A stretch of 10,140 nt of DNA from Pseudomonadota bacterium. Lineage in GTDB: Bacteria > Pseudomonadota > Alphaproteobacteria > Caulobacterales > Caulobacteraceae. Made by a program: the position numbers and the translations under genes. Shown piece by piece: positions 1 through 6,450 of this stretch. Below the pieces are notes generated by a model, which ran no database searches, was not told the DNA's origin, and saw nothing but the letters and a program-made list of their open reading frames with translations. Where the stretch lies: the NCBI GenBank assembly GCA_023432855.1, contig JAEZEZ010000117.1:1-10140 (forward strand), written 5' to 3'. Numbering within the stretch: the stretch's first letter is position 1; each line of letters opens with the position of its first letter.

Positions 1-1
1 C

Positions 2-124
2 TCCCAGCCCATCCCCTACAACGGCAAGGGCGCGCCGCCGCCGTCCCCGCCCGCGAAGAAGGACGCCGCCCCGGCGCCTGGAACCCAGCCCGCGCGCCCG
101 TCCAGCGAGAACATCTTCTACTGA
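2..124 (+). CDS. C-terminal end of an unidentified protein (5' part outside window)
   Basis: An open frame enters from the left edge and ends at TGA 122-124, giving 40 visible residues. The visible part is a low-complexity tail rich in Pro, Ala and Lys (for example GAPPPSPPAKKDAAPAPG) that ends in SSENIFY. Tails like this occur on extracytoplasmic or membrane-anchored proteins of this group, but no domain is visible and I do not recognise the gene. The frame shows coding-like third-position GC and stops 135 bases before the next start on the same strand. No clear terminator hairpin follows it. Confidence is moderate that it is coding and very low for any function. Confidence 0.55.
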   Translation, partial: SQPIPYNGKGAPPPSPPAKKDAAPAPGTQPARPSSENIFY

Positions 125-245
125 GGACGTGAGCGCGGACGGCCCCCGGGCGCGGCCTCGCCTGTCTAAAGATTCACTGGTCCGCGCTTCGTTCGGCCGT
201 AAGGTTGCGCCCCAATGCCGGGACTGTCCCTCGTCGCCAGTCCCC

Positions 246-253
246 AGGGGGAG
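246..253 (+). promoter_or_regulatory. Ribosome binding site setting the DUF885 start
   Basis: AGGGGGAG ends six bases before the ATG at 260. It decides between this start and the in-frame ATG at 215, which has no comparable purine run. Confidence 0.7.
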
Positions 254-259
254 CTCGAA

Positions 260-2092
260 ATGCTGAAGACAACCGCATCCATCCTGGCCGTGATGGCCGT
301 CCTCGTTTCGCCGGCCGCGGTCGCCCAGACCCCGACGCCAGCCCCTGCGACGGCCCCGGCGGCCGCCCAGAGCGAGGATGCGCGCCTGGCGGCGTTCTTC
401 GACCAGGCCTTCCAGGAGCAGCTGGCCCTCAGCCCTGAGGGCCTGACGCAGCTCGGCATCAAGCAGCGCTACGGCGAGCTGGGCGACTACACCGACGCCG
501 GCGGCAAGAAGGGGCTCGACCTGGCCAACGCCCAGCTGGCGCGCATGAAGCGCGAATTCGACCCGGCGAAGCTGAGCGCCGACTCGCGCATGTCCTATCG
601 CCTGTTCGAGGAGGCGGTGAAGACGCAGAACGAGCTGTGGCCCTGGCGTTTCCACCAGTACGCGGTGACCAACAACGGCACCGCCCTGTCGGGGCTGCCG
701 GTGATGCTGATCAACAGCCACCGGGTCGACAGCGTGGCCGACGCCGAGGCCTACATCTCGCGCCTGCGGGCGGTCGAGCGGGTCGGCGGCGAGGTGGCGG
801 CGGACCTGCGCCAGCGCACCGAGCGCGGCCTGATCTCCCCCGACTTCGTGTTCAAGCCGGTGCTGGCGGACACCCGCGCCCAGCTCACCGGCGCGCCCTT
901 CGACGGCGGCGCCGACCATCCGGTGTGGGCCGACTTCAAGAAGAAGGTCGAGGCGCTGGACGCCGACGCGGCCACCAAGGCGCGGCTGCTGTCCGAGGCG
1001 GAGGCGGCGCTGAAGGGCGAGTACCGCCGCGGCTTCACCACCGTCATCGGCGCGGTCGAGGCGATGGGCGCCAAGGCGACCTCCTCGGACGGCGTGTGGC
1101 GCCTGCCGGACGGCGACGCCTTCTACGCCGGAGCGGTGGCCTTCTTCACCACCACCGACATGACCCCCGAGGAGATCCACCAGACCGGCCTGTCCGAGGT
1201 GGCGCGCATCCATCGCGAGATGGAGGTCATCAAGGACAGGGTCGGCTTCAGGGGCACGCTCGCGGAGTTCCTGACCCACATCAAGACCGACCCGAAGTTC
1301 AAGTACCCCGACACCGAGGCCGGCAAGGCCCAGTACCTGGCCGACGCCACCCGCATCATCGACGACTACATGAAGGTGGCCGGGCGCCAGTTCTCGACCC
1401 TGCCGAAGGGCCCGCTGGAGGTGCGCAAGGTCGAGCCCTGGCGCGAGGCGACCGCCTCGGTCGCCTTCTACAACCCGGGCACGCCGGACGGCTCGCGGCC
1501 CGGCATCTTCTACGTCAACCTGGCGGACATGACCCAGGTGCAGAAGGTGCAGCTGGAGGCCATCGCCTATCACGAGGGCGCGCCGGGCCACCATTTCCAG
1601 ATCGCCCGCAGCCTGGAGCAGGCCAACCTGCCGATGTTCCGCCGCTTCGCCTACCAGGGCGCCTACATCGAGGGCTGGGGCCTCTACGCCGAGCTGCTGG
1701 GCAAGGAGGCGGGCTTCTACACCGACCCCTATTCCGACTTCGGCCGGCTGTCGCTGGAGCTGTGGCGTGCGGGACGTCTGGTGGTCGACACCGGCCTGCA
1801 CGCCAAGCGCTGGAGCCGTGAGCAGGCGATCCAGTACTTCCGGGAGAACACCCTGATGTCGGAGCTCGACATCGCGCGCGAGATCGACCGCTACATCTCC
1901 AATCCCGGCCAGGCGACCAGCTACAAGATCGGCCAGCTGAAGATCCTCGAGCTGCGCGCCAAGGCACGCACGGCGCTCGGCGACCGCTTCGACCTGCGCG
2001 AATTCCACGAGGTGGTGCTGGGCAACGGCGCCGTTCCGCTGGACGTGCTGGAGGAACAGGTCGACGCCTACATCGCGCGCAAGAAGGGGTAG
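260..2092 (+). CDS. Secreted DUF885-family protein (putative metallopeptidase-like)
   Basis: This 610-residue protein belongs to the DUF885 family. The members are exported, thermolysin-like putative zinc peptidases, mostly uncharacterised. The N-terminus is a Sec signal peptide (MLKTTASILAVMAVLVSPAAVA, likely cut after Ala22), followed by a short Pro/Ala/Thr linker, so the protein is probably periplasmic. The family signature HEGAPGHH is at about residues 438-445 and contains a His-Glu...His-His arrangement expected to bind metal. A second acidic motif, EGWGLYAE, is at about 471-478. The C-terminal part (SELDIAREIDRYISNPGQATSYKIG) is also typical of the family. I chose the ATG at 260 because AGGGGGAG lies six bases upstream at 246-253 and the signal peptide starts there; an in-frame ATG at 215 would add 15 unneeded residues. 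The substrate is unknown. It is transcribed alone and converges on rplS. Confidence 0.9.
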   Translation: MLKTTASILAVMAVLVSPAAVAQTPTPAPATAPAAAQSEDARLAAFFDQAFQEQLALSPEGLTQLGIKQRYGELGDYTDAGGKKGLDLANAQLARMKREFDPAKLSADSRMSYRLFEEAVKTQNELWPWRFHQYAVTNNGTALSGLPVMLINSHRVDSVADAEAYISRLRAVERVGGEVAADLRQRTERGLISPDFVFKPVLADTRAQLTGAPFDGGADHPVWADFKKKVEALDADAATKARLLSEAEAALKGEYRRGFTTVIGAVEAMGAKATSSDGVWRLPDGDAFYAGAVAFFTTTDMTPEEIHQTGLSEVARIHREMEVIKDRVGFRGTLAEFLTHIKTDPKFKYPDTEAGKAQYLADATRIIDDYMKVAGRQFSTLPKGPLEVRKVEPWREATASVAFYNPGTPDGSRPGIFYVNLADMTQVQKVQLEAIAYHEGAPGHHFQIARSLEQANLPMFRRFAYQGAYIEGWGLYAELLGKEAGFYTDPYSDFGRLSLELWRAGRLVVDTGLHAKRWSREQAIQYFRENTLMSELDIAREIDRYISNPGQATSYKIGQLKILELRAKARTALGDRFDLREFHEVVLGNGAVPLDVLEEQVDAYIARKKG

Positions 2093-2101
2093 GGGCGCTC
2101 G

Positions 2102-2183
2102 TCCTCGTCCTTCGACAGGCTCAGGATGAGGGCGACTTCAGCGGTAGAGAAATCCTCATCCTGAGCCTGTCGAAGGACGAGGA
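2102..2183. repeat. Palindromic intergenic element with 30-bp perfect arms
   Basis: The left arm 2102-2131 and the right arm 2154-2183 are perfect reverse complements over 30 bases and are separated by 22 bases. The core of the left arm reads CCTTCGACAGGCTCAGGATG. The element lies between the convergent DUF885 and rplS genes, just before the rplS terminator. From general knowledge, sequences with this core are scattered through intergenic regions of Caulobacterales and Sphingomonadales genomes as REP-like palindromes; copy number in this genome cannot be seen here. As RNA it would form a very stable hairpin on either strand. It lacks a T-run, so it is a repeat element rather than a classic terminator, though it may block or stabilise transcript ends. 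Confidence 0.85.
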
Positions 2184-2198
2184 TTTCGCCCAAAAGCA

Positions 2199-2228
2199 AA
2201 AAGGCCCCGGATCGCTCCGGGGCCTTTT
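2199..2228 (-). terminator. Rho-independent terminator of trmD-rplS (possibly bidirectional)
   Basis: A 12-bp perfect stem pairs AAAAGGCCCCGG (2199-2210) with CCGGGGCCTTTT (2217-2228) around a six-base loop. Read on the minus strand it lies 24 bases after the rplS stop and is followed by a T-rich run (TTTTTGCTTTT). On the plus strand it also ends in TTTT, so it could stop transcription from the convergent DUF885 gene. Confidence 0.85.
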
Positions 2229-2252
2229 CGTATCTGGCGGGTTCGCCTGGTC

Positions 2253-2693
2253 TTATTCGGCGACTTCCGGGGTCTCGCTGTCGCGGACTTCGGCCAGCGA
2301 CGGATCGTTGGCGGCCACGCCGCGCTCCTTGGCGCCCATGGAGCGCTCGGCGATACGGGCCGACTTGCCGCGGCGGTCGCGCAGGTAATAGAGCTTGGCG
2401 CGGCGGACGACGCCGCGGCGCTTCACCTCGATCGACTCGATCATCGGCGACAGCAGCGGGAAGACCCGCTCCACGCCTTCGCCGAAGCTGATCTTGCGGA
2501 CGGTGAAGTTCTCCTGGATGCCCTCGCCGGCGCGGGCGATGCAGACGCCCTCGTAGGCCTGGACGCGCTCACGCTCGCCTTCCTTGATGCGCACGTTGAC
2601 GCGGACGGTGTCGCCGGGACGGAATTCGGGGACCTTGCGCTTGGCCAGCTGCTTTTCGGCCTCTTCGCGCTCGATCTGCTGCACGATGTTCAT
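2253..2693 (-). CDS. rplS: 50S ribosomal protein L19
   Basis: This 146-residue protein is ribosomal protein L19, which sits at the 30S-50S interface of the ribosome. It matches the family along its body: FRPGDTVRVNV near residue 25, VQAYEGVCIA, FTVRKISFGEGVERVFPL, SIEVKRRGVVRRAKLYYLRD. E. coli L19 is about 115 residues; here roughly 30 extra, Ala/Glu-rich acidic residues follow the usual end (after GKSARIAERS), an extension seen in alphaproteobacterial L19. The ATG at 2691-2693 overlaps the trmD stop as ATGA, and GAGGAGA (minus strand, 2700-2706) lies six bases upstream. It is therefore co-transcribed and translationally coupled with trmD, and the strong hairpin at 2199-2228 ends the transcript. 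Confidence 0.97.
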   Translation of the reverse strand: MNIVQQIEREEAEKQLAKRKVPEFRPGDTVRVNVRIKEGERERVQAYEGVCIARAGEGIQENFTVRKISFGEGVERVFPLLSPMIESIEVKRRGVVRRAKLYYLRDRRGKSARIAERSMGAKERGVAANDPSLAEVRDSETPEVAE

Positions 2694-3421
2694 CGGTCTT
2701 CTCCTCGGGCTTTGGCGCCCCTTGCCTGTAAGTTGGCGAGCCAGCGTTCCCAGAGATCGGGCCGCCGCTCGCGTGTCGTCGTCTCCCGTTGGGCCTGGCG
2801 CCAGGCGGCGACCTTGGCGTGGTCTCCTCCCAGCAGGACCTCCGGTATCCCGAGCCCCTCGAACGACCTCGGCCGCGTGTACTGCGGACCTTCCAGCAGG
2901 CCGTCCTCGAAACTCTCCTCGACCAGCGAAGCCGCCTCGCCCAGAACACCCGGGACCAGCCGCACGCAGGCCTCGATCGCCACCATCGCCGCCGCCTCGC
3001 CACCGGCCAGGACCGCGTCTCCGACGGAGACCTCCTCGAACCCCCGGGCGTCGAGCACCCGCTGGTCCACCCCCTCGAACCGGCCGCACAGGACGATGAC
3101 GCCCGGTCCGGCGGCCCATTGCTTCACGCGCGCCTGGGTCAGGGGCCGGCCCCGGGCGCTCATGTACAAAAGCGGCCGCCCCGCACGGTCCACGCTGTCA
3201 AGCGCAGCCGCCACGACGTCCGCCTTCATCACCTGTCCCGGGCCGCCACCCGCGGGGGTGTCGTCCAGGAAGCCGCGCTTATCCTTGGAAAAGGCGCGAA
3301 TGTCCACCGTTTCCAGTCGCCACAGGTCCTGCTCGCGCCAGGCGGTGCCGATCAGCGACACGCCGAGCGGCCCCGGAAAGGCCTCGGGGAACATGGTCAG
3401 GACGGTGGCGACAAACGGCAT
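2690..3421 (-). CDS. trmD: tRNA (guanine37-N1)-methyltransferase TrmD
   Basis: This 243-residue SPOUT-family enzyme transfers a methyl group from S-adenosylmethionine to N1 of G37, next to the anticodon, which prevents +1 frameshifting. Family landmarks in order are LTMFPEAFPG (residues 8-17), GGGPGQVM (58-65), LLYMSARGRPLTQ (84-96), the knot segment LCGRFEGVDQRV (111-122), VSVGDAVLAGGEAAAM (131-146), VRLVPGVLG (153-161) and YTRP (181-184). Arg154 matches the catalytic-site Arg154 of E. coli. The position of the E. coli general base Asp169 is Glu169 here (EESF), a conservative change. The ATG at 3419-3421 gives the standard N-terminus, but no good Shine-Dalgarno precedes it. The AsmA-like gene ends 49 bases upstream on the same strand, and rplS overlaps downstream by four bases. 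Confidence 0.96.
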   Translation of the reverse strand: MPFVATVLTMFPEAFPGPLGVSLIGTAWREQDLWRLETVDIRAFSKDKRGFLDDTPAGGGPGQVMKADVVAAALDSVDRAGRPLLYMSARGRPLTQARVKQWAAGPGVIVLCGRFEGVDQRVLDARGFEEVSVGDAVLAGGEAAAMVAIEACVRLVPGVLGEAASLVEESFEDGLLEGPQYTRPRSFEGLGIPEVLLGGDHAKVAAWRQAQRETTTRERRPDLWERWLANLQARGAKARGEDR

Positions 3422-3470
3422 GGCGGGCAGGAGAAGCCCCAGGACGCGCGCTCGCGCAAGGGGGCGGGGC
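3422..3470 (-). other. AsmA-trmD intergenic spacer with possible hairpin
   Basis: This 49-base spacer contains AGCCCC (3435-3440) and GGGGCT (3466-3471), which can pair, with GC-alternating bases between that could extend a stem. No T-run follows. It could be a processing or attenuation structure between the two genes, or just high-GC chance pairing. Confidence 0.25.
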
Positions 3471-5549
3471 TCAGCCGCCCAGCAGGGCCGCGCAGTTGAC
3501 GTCCTCGGCTCCGCCCGGCTCGAGGAACGGGATCAGGGCGGCCAGCGGGTGGATCACCGCCCCGGCCAGAGCCGCCAGGGCGCCCTGTTTGGCGACCTCG
3601 CTCTCCTTTACCCCGAGCTTCGGCGAGCGCAGGGGTCCCTCGACGGTGATCGGCGCCCAGACGCGCAGCAGACGCGGCTTCTTGGACTCGCCGTCGATCT
3701 CCAGGTTCATGCGCTCGGTCTTCAGGCTGACCGTACCGCTCCCGACGGCGCGCACCACGCCGGTGTCGATGACGAAGCGCGTGGGCCGCAGCACCCCGTT
3801 GGCGGCGCGGAAGTCCGCGACCGCGCAGCGCACCGGGGTCTGGCGCGGGTCCTTCGACAGCAGCAGGCTCAGCCCCTTGCCGACGTTGATGCCCAGCAGT
3901 TCGGCGAAGGCCTGGCGCATGGTTCCGCCCTGGGTCGTCAGGCGGACGCGGCCGGAGGCGTTGGCCGCGGCCTCGCGCACCGAGGCGCCCGTCCCGGCCA
4001 GCTGCACACGCGCGTTCAGCGGCCCGGTCAGGGTGGGCGCCCCGCCCCGGGCAGGGATGATGTTGGCCAGCGGATAGCCGCTGAGGCCGAGATCGACCGA
4101 GGCGCGCGGGACCCGGCGGCGGCCGTCGATGCGGGCCGATCCCGAAAGCCGCCCGCTGGAGAAGGCGAAGGAGAGCGGCTCGACCCTCAGCACCGCATCC
4201 TTCAGGTCGGCGCCCAGGCGCACGGCGGTCACCCTCAGGCCGTTGGCCTTCACGGCGGTGGCGCGGAAATCGACCTCGGCGTCCATGCTGCGCAGGCGCG
4301 AAACGTCCAGCCGGGCGTCGGGCAGGATGCGGCCCTGGCTGCGCAGCCGCTGCGCCTGGGCCTTCTGCTCCGGCGAGGCGGTCTCCGCCGTGGCCGGCGG
4401 GGCGCCCACCAGGGCGAACAGGTCGTCCACGTCGAGCGACCGCGACACCAGGTCGGCGCGCAGGAACGGCCGCTCGCCCCCGGTGCGGACCGACAGGTCG
4501 CCCGACAGGTCGCTGTCGCCTACCCGGCCGGAGAAGTCGTCGAAGCGCCACGTGCGCTCCTCGCGGCTCAGCCGGCCCTCGATGCGGTAGGGCGGGGTGT
4601 TCGGCAGCGCCAGGGTCGTCAGGTAGTAGAGGTCGGCCAGATCCGGCCCCGACACCTTCAGGTCGGCGTTGAAGCGGCCCAGGTCGAAGGGCCGCACGAT
4701 CGAGCCGTCCGCCTGCAGCCTCGTCGCGCCGCCGCGCAGGTCGGCCTGGAAGCGGTAGGGCCGGTCCTTGGCGATGTTGATCAGCGGGCCGCCAGTGACC
4801 GTCAGGCTGAGCGGGTTGCCGTTCAGCGTGCCGCGGCCGTCCAGCCGGAAGGCGCTGGGCTCGCCCGCCGCCACCGACTCCCGCGAATCGATGGTCCCGA
4901 TCAGCACCAGGCGCCGCTTCTCGTCGCGAAAGTCGATCCGCCCGTCCTCGACCACGAAGCGCCGGATCAGCGGCAGCTCCGGCGCGCCGCCCGCGTCAGG
5001 GTCGCCCAGCCGCCAGCTCTCACGGCCCTGGCTGTCACGGAGCAGCACCAGCCGCGGGCGGTCGGCGCGGACCTCGGGCATGTCCACCTCGCCGCGCAGA
5101 AGCGGGAGCGCCTTCACCGAGATGGTCAGACGCTCGATCTCGGCGGTGTCGCGCCCGGGCGCCCAGGCCGGCGGGCCGACGCGCAGGCCGTTGATCACCG
5201 CCCGCGGCGCCCAGCGGAAGAGGTCGACCTCCAGGTCGCCGGCCAGCACGATCTCGCGGTCCCAACGCTCCGACGCCCAGCGGCCCGCCGGCCCGCGCAG
5301 CTGGTTCCAGTCGAACAGGGCCAGGAATATCAGGATCGCGGCGAGCACCAGCAGGAAGACGCCGGCGGTGATCTTCTCCGCCAGACCCGGCCGGCCGAGC
5401 GGCAGGGGCGCGGCCTCGCTGGCCATGGCCGTGCGGGTCCAGTCGACGATCCGCGCCCGCGCCGGGGCCAGCCGTCGGCGCGCGCCCGTAACCGCCGCGT
5501 GGCCGCGGCGGCGGAAGTCCTCCAGGCGTCTGCGGGCCGGCCGGGGCAA
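3471..5549 (-). CDS. AsmA-family inner-membrane-anchored protein
   Basis: The predicted protein has 692 residues. It has an Arg-rich cytoplasmic N-terminus of about 55 residues, one membrane helix at about 60-79 (ITAGVFLLVLAAILIFLALF), and a large periplasmic part. The helix is followed by the AsmA hallmark (FDWNQLRGPAGRWASERWDRE, then GDLEVDLF...INGLRVGPPAWA). The C-terminal region (VREAAANASGRVRLTTQGG, then GVVRAVGSGTVSL, then ITVEGPLRSPKLG) is also typical. AsmA-like proteins belong to the bridge-like, repeating-beta-groove group linked to outer-membrane lipid and protein homeostasis; the exact role here is unknown. I chose TTG 5547-5549 as the start because AAGGAGAG (minus strand) precedes it with eight-base spacing. 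An upstream TTG at 5574-5576 has no such site, and the internal ATG at 5424-5426 would also keep the membrane helix. It lies 49 bases upstream of trmD. Confidence 0.88.
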   Translation of the reverse strand: MPRPARRRLEDFRRRGHAAVTGARRRLAPARARIVDWTRTAMASEAAPLPLGRPGLAEKITAGVFLLVLAAILIFLALFDWNQLRGPAGRWASERWDREIVLAGDLEVDLFRWAPRAVINGLRVGPPAWAPGRDTAEIERLTISVKALPLLRGEVDMPEVRADRPRLVLLRDSQGRESWRLGDPDAGGAPELPLIRRFVVEDGRIDFRDEKRRLVLIGTIDSRESVAAGEPSAFRLDGRGTLNGNPLSLTVTGGPLINIAKDRPYRFQADLRGGATRLQADGSIVRPFDLGRFNADLKVSGPDLADLYYLTTLALPNTPPYRIEGRLSREERTWRFDDFSGRVGDSDLSGDLSVRTGGERPFLRADLVSRSLDVDDLFALVGAPPATAETASPEQKAQAQRLRSQGRILPDARLDVSRLRSMDAEVDFRATAVKANGLRVTAVRLGADLKDAVLRVEPLSFAFSSGRLSGSARIDGRRRVPRASVDLGLSGYPLANIIPARGGAPTLTGPLNARVQLAGTGASVREAAANASGRVRLTTQGGTMRQAFAELLGINVGKGLSLLLSKDPRQTPVRCAVADFRAANGVLRPTRFVIDTGVVRAVGSGTVSLKTERMNLEIDGESKKPRLLRVWAPITVEGPLRSPKLGVKESEVAKQGALAALAGAVIHPLAALIPFLEPGGAEDVNCAALLGG

Positions 5550-5555
5550 GCGCGT

Positions 5556-5564
5556 CTCTCCTTC
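5556..5564 (-). promoter_or_regulatory. Ribosome binding site supporting a TTG start for the AsmA-like gene
   Basis: On the minus strand GAAGGAGAG lies here, and GGAG ends eight bases before TTG 5547-5549. It is the strongest Shine-Dalgarno near the gene start and argues against the longer frame beginning at 5576. Confidence 0.6.
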
Positions 5565-5668
5565 GGCTGTGGACAACGCGCAGGCGCGCGGTTGGTGGCG
5601 CGGGCGCCCAGGGCCTTGCTCCCGCCGCGAATGTTGTTTCCCATGGGGGCGAGAAACTGGAGAATCCG

Positions 5669-6133
5669 ATGTTCCGTCCCGTCCTGGCCCTCGCCATGAC
5701 CCTGGCCTGCGCCGCCGCGCCGGCTTTCGCCCAGACCACCCCGGCCCCCAAGGCCGCGCCCGCGCCTGTTCCGGCCGCGGCCCCCATCGCCATCAAGCCG
5801 GTCGGCACCCTGGACGGCTGGCTGCAGTGCCGCGCGGCCTCGACCGCCGTGGGCGAGTTCCTGACCGCCCGCCGGGCCCAGGCCCAGCCGGCCCAGCAGC
5901 AGCAGATGGACCAGCAGCTCCAGGCGCTGGCCACCATCAACGAAGGCTCGCGCCAGGGCGCCGCGCACACCAACAAGACCGCCAAGCTGGCCGAGGCCGA
6001 GCTGACCCGCCGGCAGAGCGTCTACATGAACGAGTTCAAGCGCCCCGACGGCCTGCGCACCGCCGCCCAGGTGCTCGACGGCTGCCAGACCGAGCTGCTC
6101 AAGCACATGGAGCCGGCGACCCCGCAGGGGTAG
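5669..6133 (+). CDS. Small secreted protein of unknown function
   Basis: This 154-residue protein is not one I recognise. It has a clear Sec signal peptide (MFRPVLALAMTLACAAAPAFA, likely cut after Ala21), then a low-complexity Pro/Ala/Lys linker to about residue 42. The folded part begins at GTLDGWLQCRAAS and is helical in character, with a Gln-rich stretch (QPAQQQQMDQQLQAL, about 73-87) that could form a coiled coil. The mature part has two cysteines, Cys54 and Cys139, which could form a disulfide in the periplasm. CTGGAG lies six bases before the ATG. It diverges from the AsmA-like gene (119-base gap), so the two may share a control region, and it converges on nrdB across a repeat-bearing gap. 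Coding confidence is good; function is unknown. Confidence 0.75.
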   Translation: MFRPVLALAMTLACAAAPAFAQTTPAPKAAPAPVPAAAPIAIKPVGTLDGWLQCRAASTAVGEFLTARRAQAQPAQQQQMDQQLQALATINEGSRQGAAHTNKTAKLAEAELTRRQSVYMNEFKRPDGLRTAAQVLDGCQTELLKHMEPATPQG

Positions 6134-6154
6134 GGGGCGACCCTCCCCTTATCA

Positions 6155-6295
6155 CCGTCATCCCCGGACTTGTTCCGGGGACCCATCCGTCCGTCGCAAA
6201 GCGGACGGGAGCCGCGCGCACGGGCGCAGCAATGCCATCCGACCGCTCGGAATCGCATCCGCCTTGAATCCCCGGAACAAGTCCGGGGATGACGG
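6155..6295. repeat. Palindromic intergenic element with 27-bp perfect arms
   Basis: The left arm 6155-6181 (core TCATCCCCGGACTTGTTCCG) and the right arm 6269-6295 are perfect reverse complements over 27 bases, separated by 87 bases. Each arm also contains a short internal palindrome (CCCCGGA...TCCGGGG). The middle holds a smaller hairpin, CCGTCCG (6187-6193) with CGGACGG (6202-6208). When translated, such elements give peptides like VIPGLVPG and WVPGTSPGMT, which I recognise as a common source of spurious short proteins in alphaproteobacterial annotations. The element fills much of the gap between the convergent 5669-6133 gene and nrdB. It is most likely a dispersed, non-coding palindromic element. 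Confidence 0.85.
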
Positions 6296-6352
6296 CGAGG
6301 TGTGAGGAAATCGGTCGAGGGCCTCGGCCCCGTTCGTATCGGGGAAAAGCGC

Positions 6353-6395
6353 GGGGGGCCGGCAAGCCAAACCGGAAAAGCCGAAACGGCCCCCC
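6353..6395 (-). terminator. Possible nrdB terminator hairpin
   Basis: GGGGGGCCG (6353-6361) can pair perfectly with CGGCCCCCC (6387-6395) across a 25-base loop. Read on the minus strand, GCGCTTTTCCCC follows, giving only a short T-run. It lies 56 bases past the nrdB stop. The long loop and weak tail make this tentative. Confidence 0.35.
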
Positions 6396-6450
6396 TGCCT
6401 TTCCGATGCCCGGAGACTGAACGCCCGGGCGCGGAAATGGTTGGCCCGGC

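Larger units (their letters stand above)
6134..6450. other. Convergent intergenic region (317 bases)
   Basis: No gene is supported here. The left half is the palindromic element at 6155-6295. The right half (6296-6450) holds a weak hairpin at 6353-6395 that may end the nrdB transcript, and otherwise nothing I can identify. Confidence 0.6.

Noticed and set aside
215..259. Upstream ATG for the DUF885 gene
   Set aside because: No ribosome binding site precedes it, and it would place 15 residues before a complete signal peptide.
637..1821. A 394-codon plus-strand frame inside the DUF885 gene
   Set aside because: It is an out-of-frame, Arg/Gly-rich shadow; the DUF885 frame has signal peptide, RBS and the HEGAPGHH motif.
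3435..3471. AsmA-trmD spacer hairpin as a true terminator
   Set aside because: The stem is only six perfect pairs with a long loop and no T-run, so it was kept only as a possible structure.
5568..5576. TGTGGACAA, one mismatch from a DnaA box, between the AsmA-like and small secreted genes
   Set aside because: It is a single near-match with no supporting cluster or context, and lies next to the AsmA start codon.
2712..5699. A 995-codon open frame on the plus strand, antisense to trmD and the AsmA-like gene
   Set aside because: Its translation is Arg/Gly/Ala/Pro-rich low complexity with no recognisable domain, as expected from the opposite strand of GC-rich genes. The minus-strand genes it overlaps have clear family motifs.
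6099..6365. A small minus-strand frame giving peptides like VIPGLVPG and WVPGTSPGMT
   Set aside because: These peptides come from the arms of the palindromic element, a known source of false small genes.
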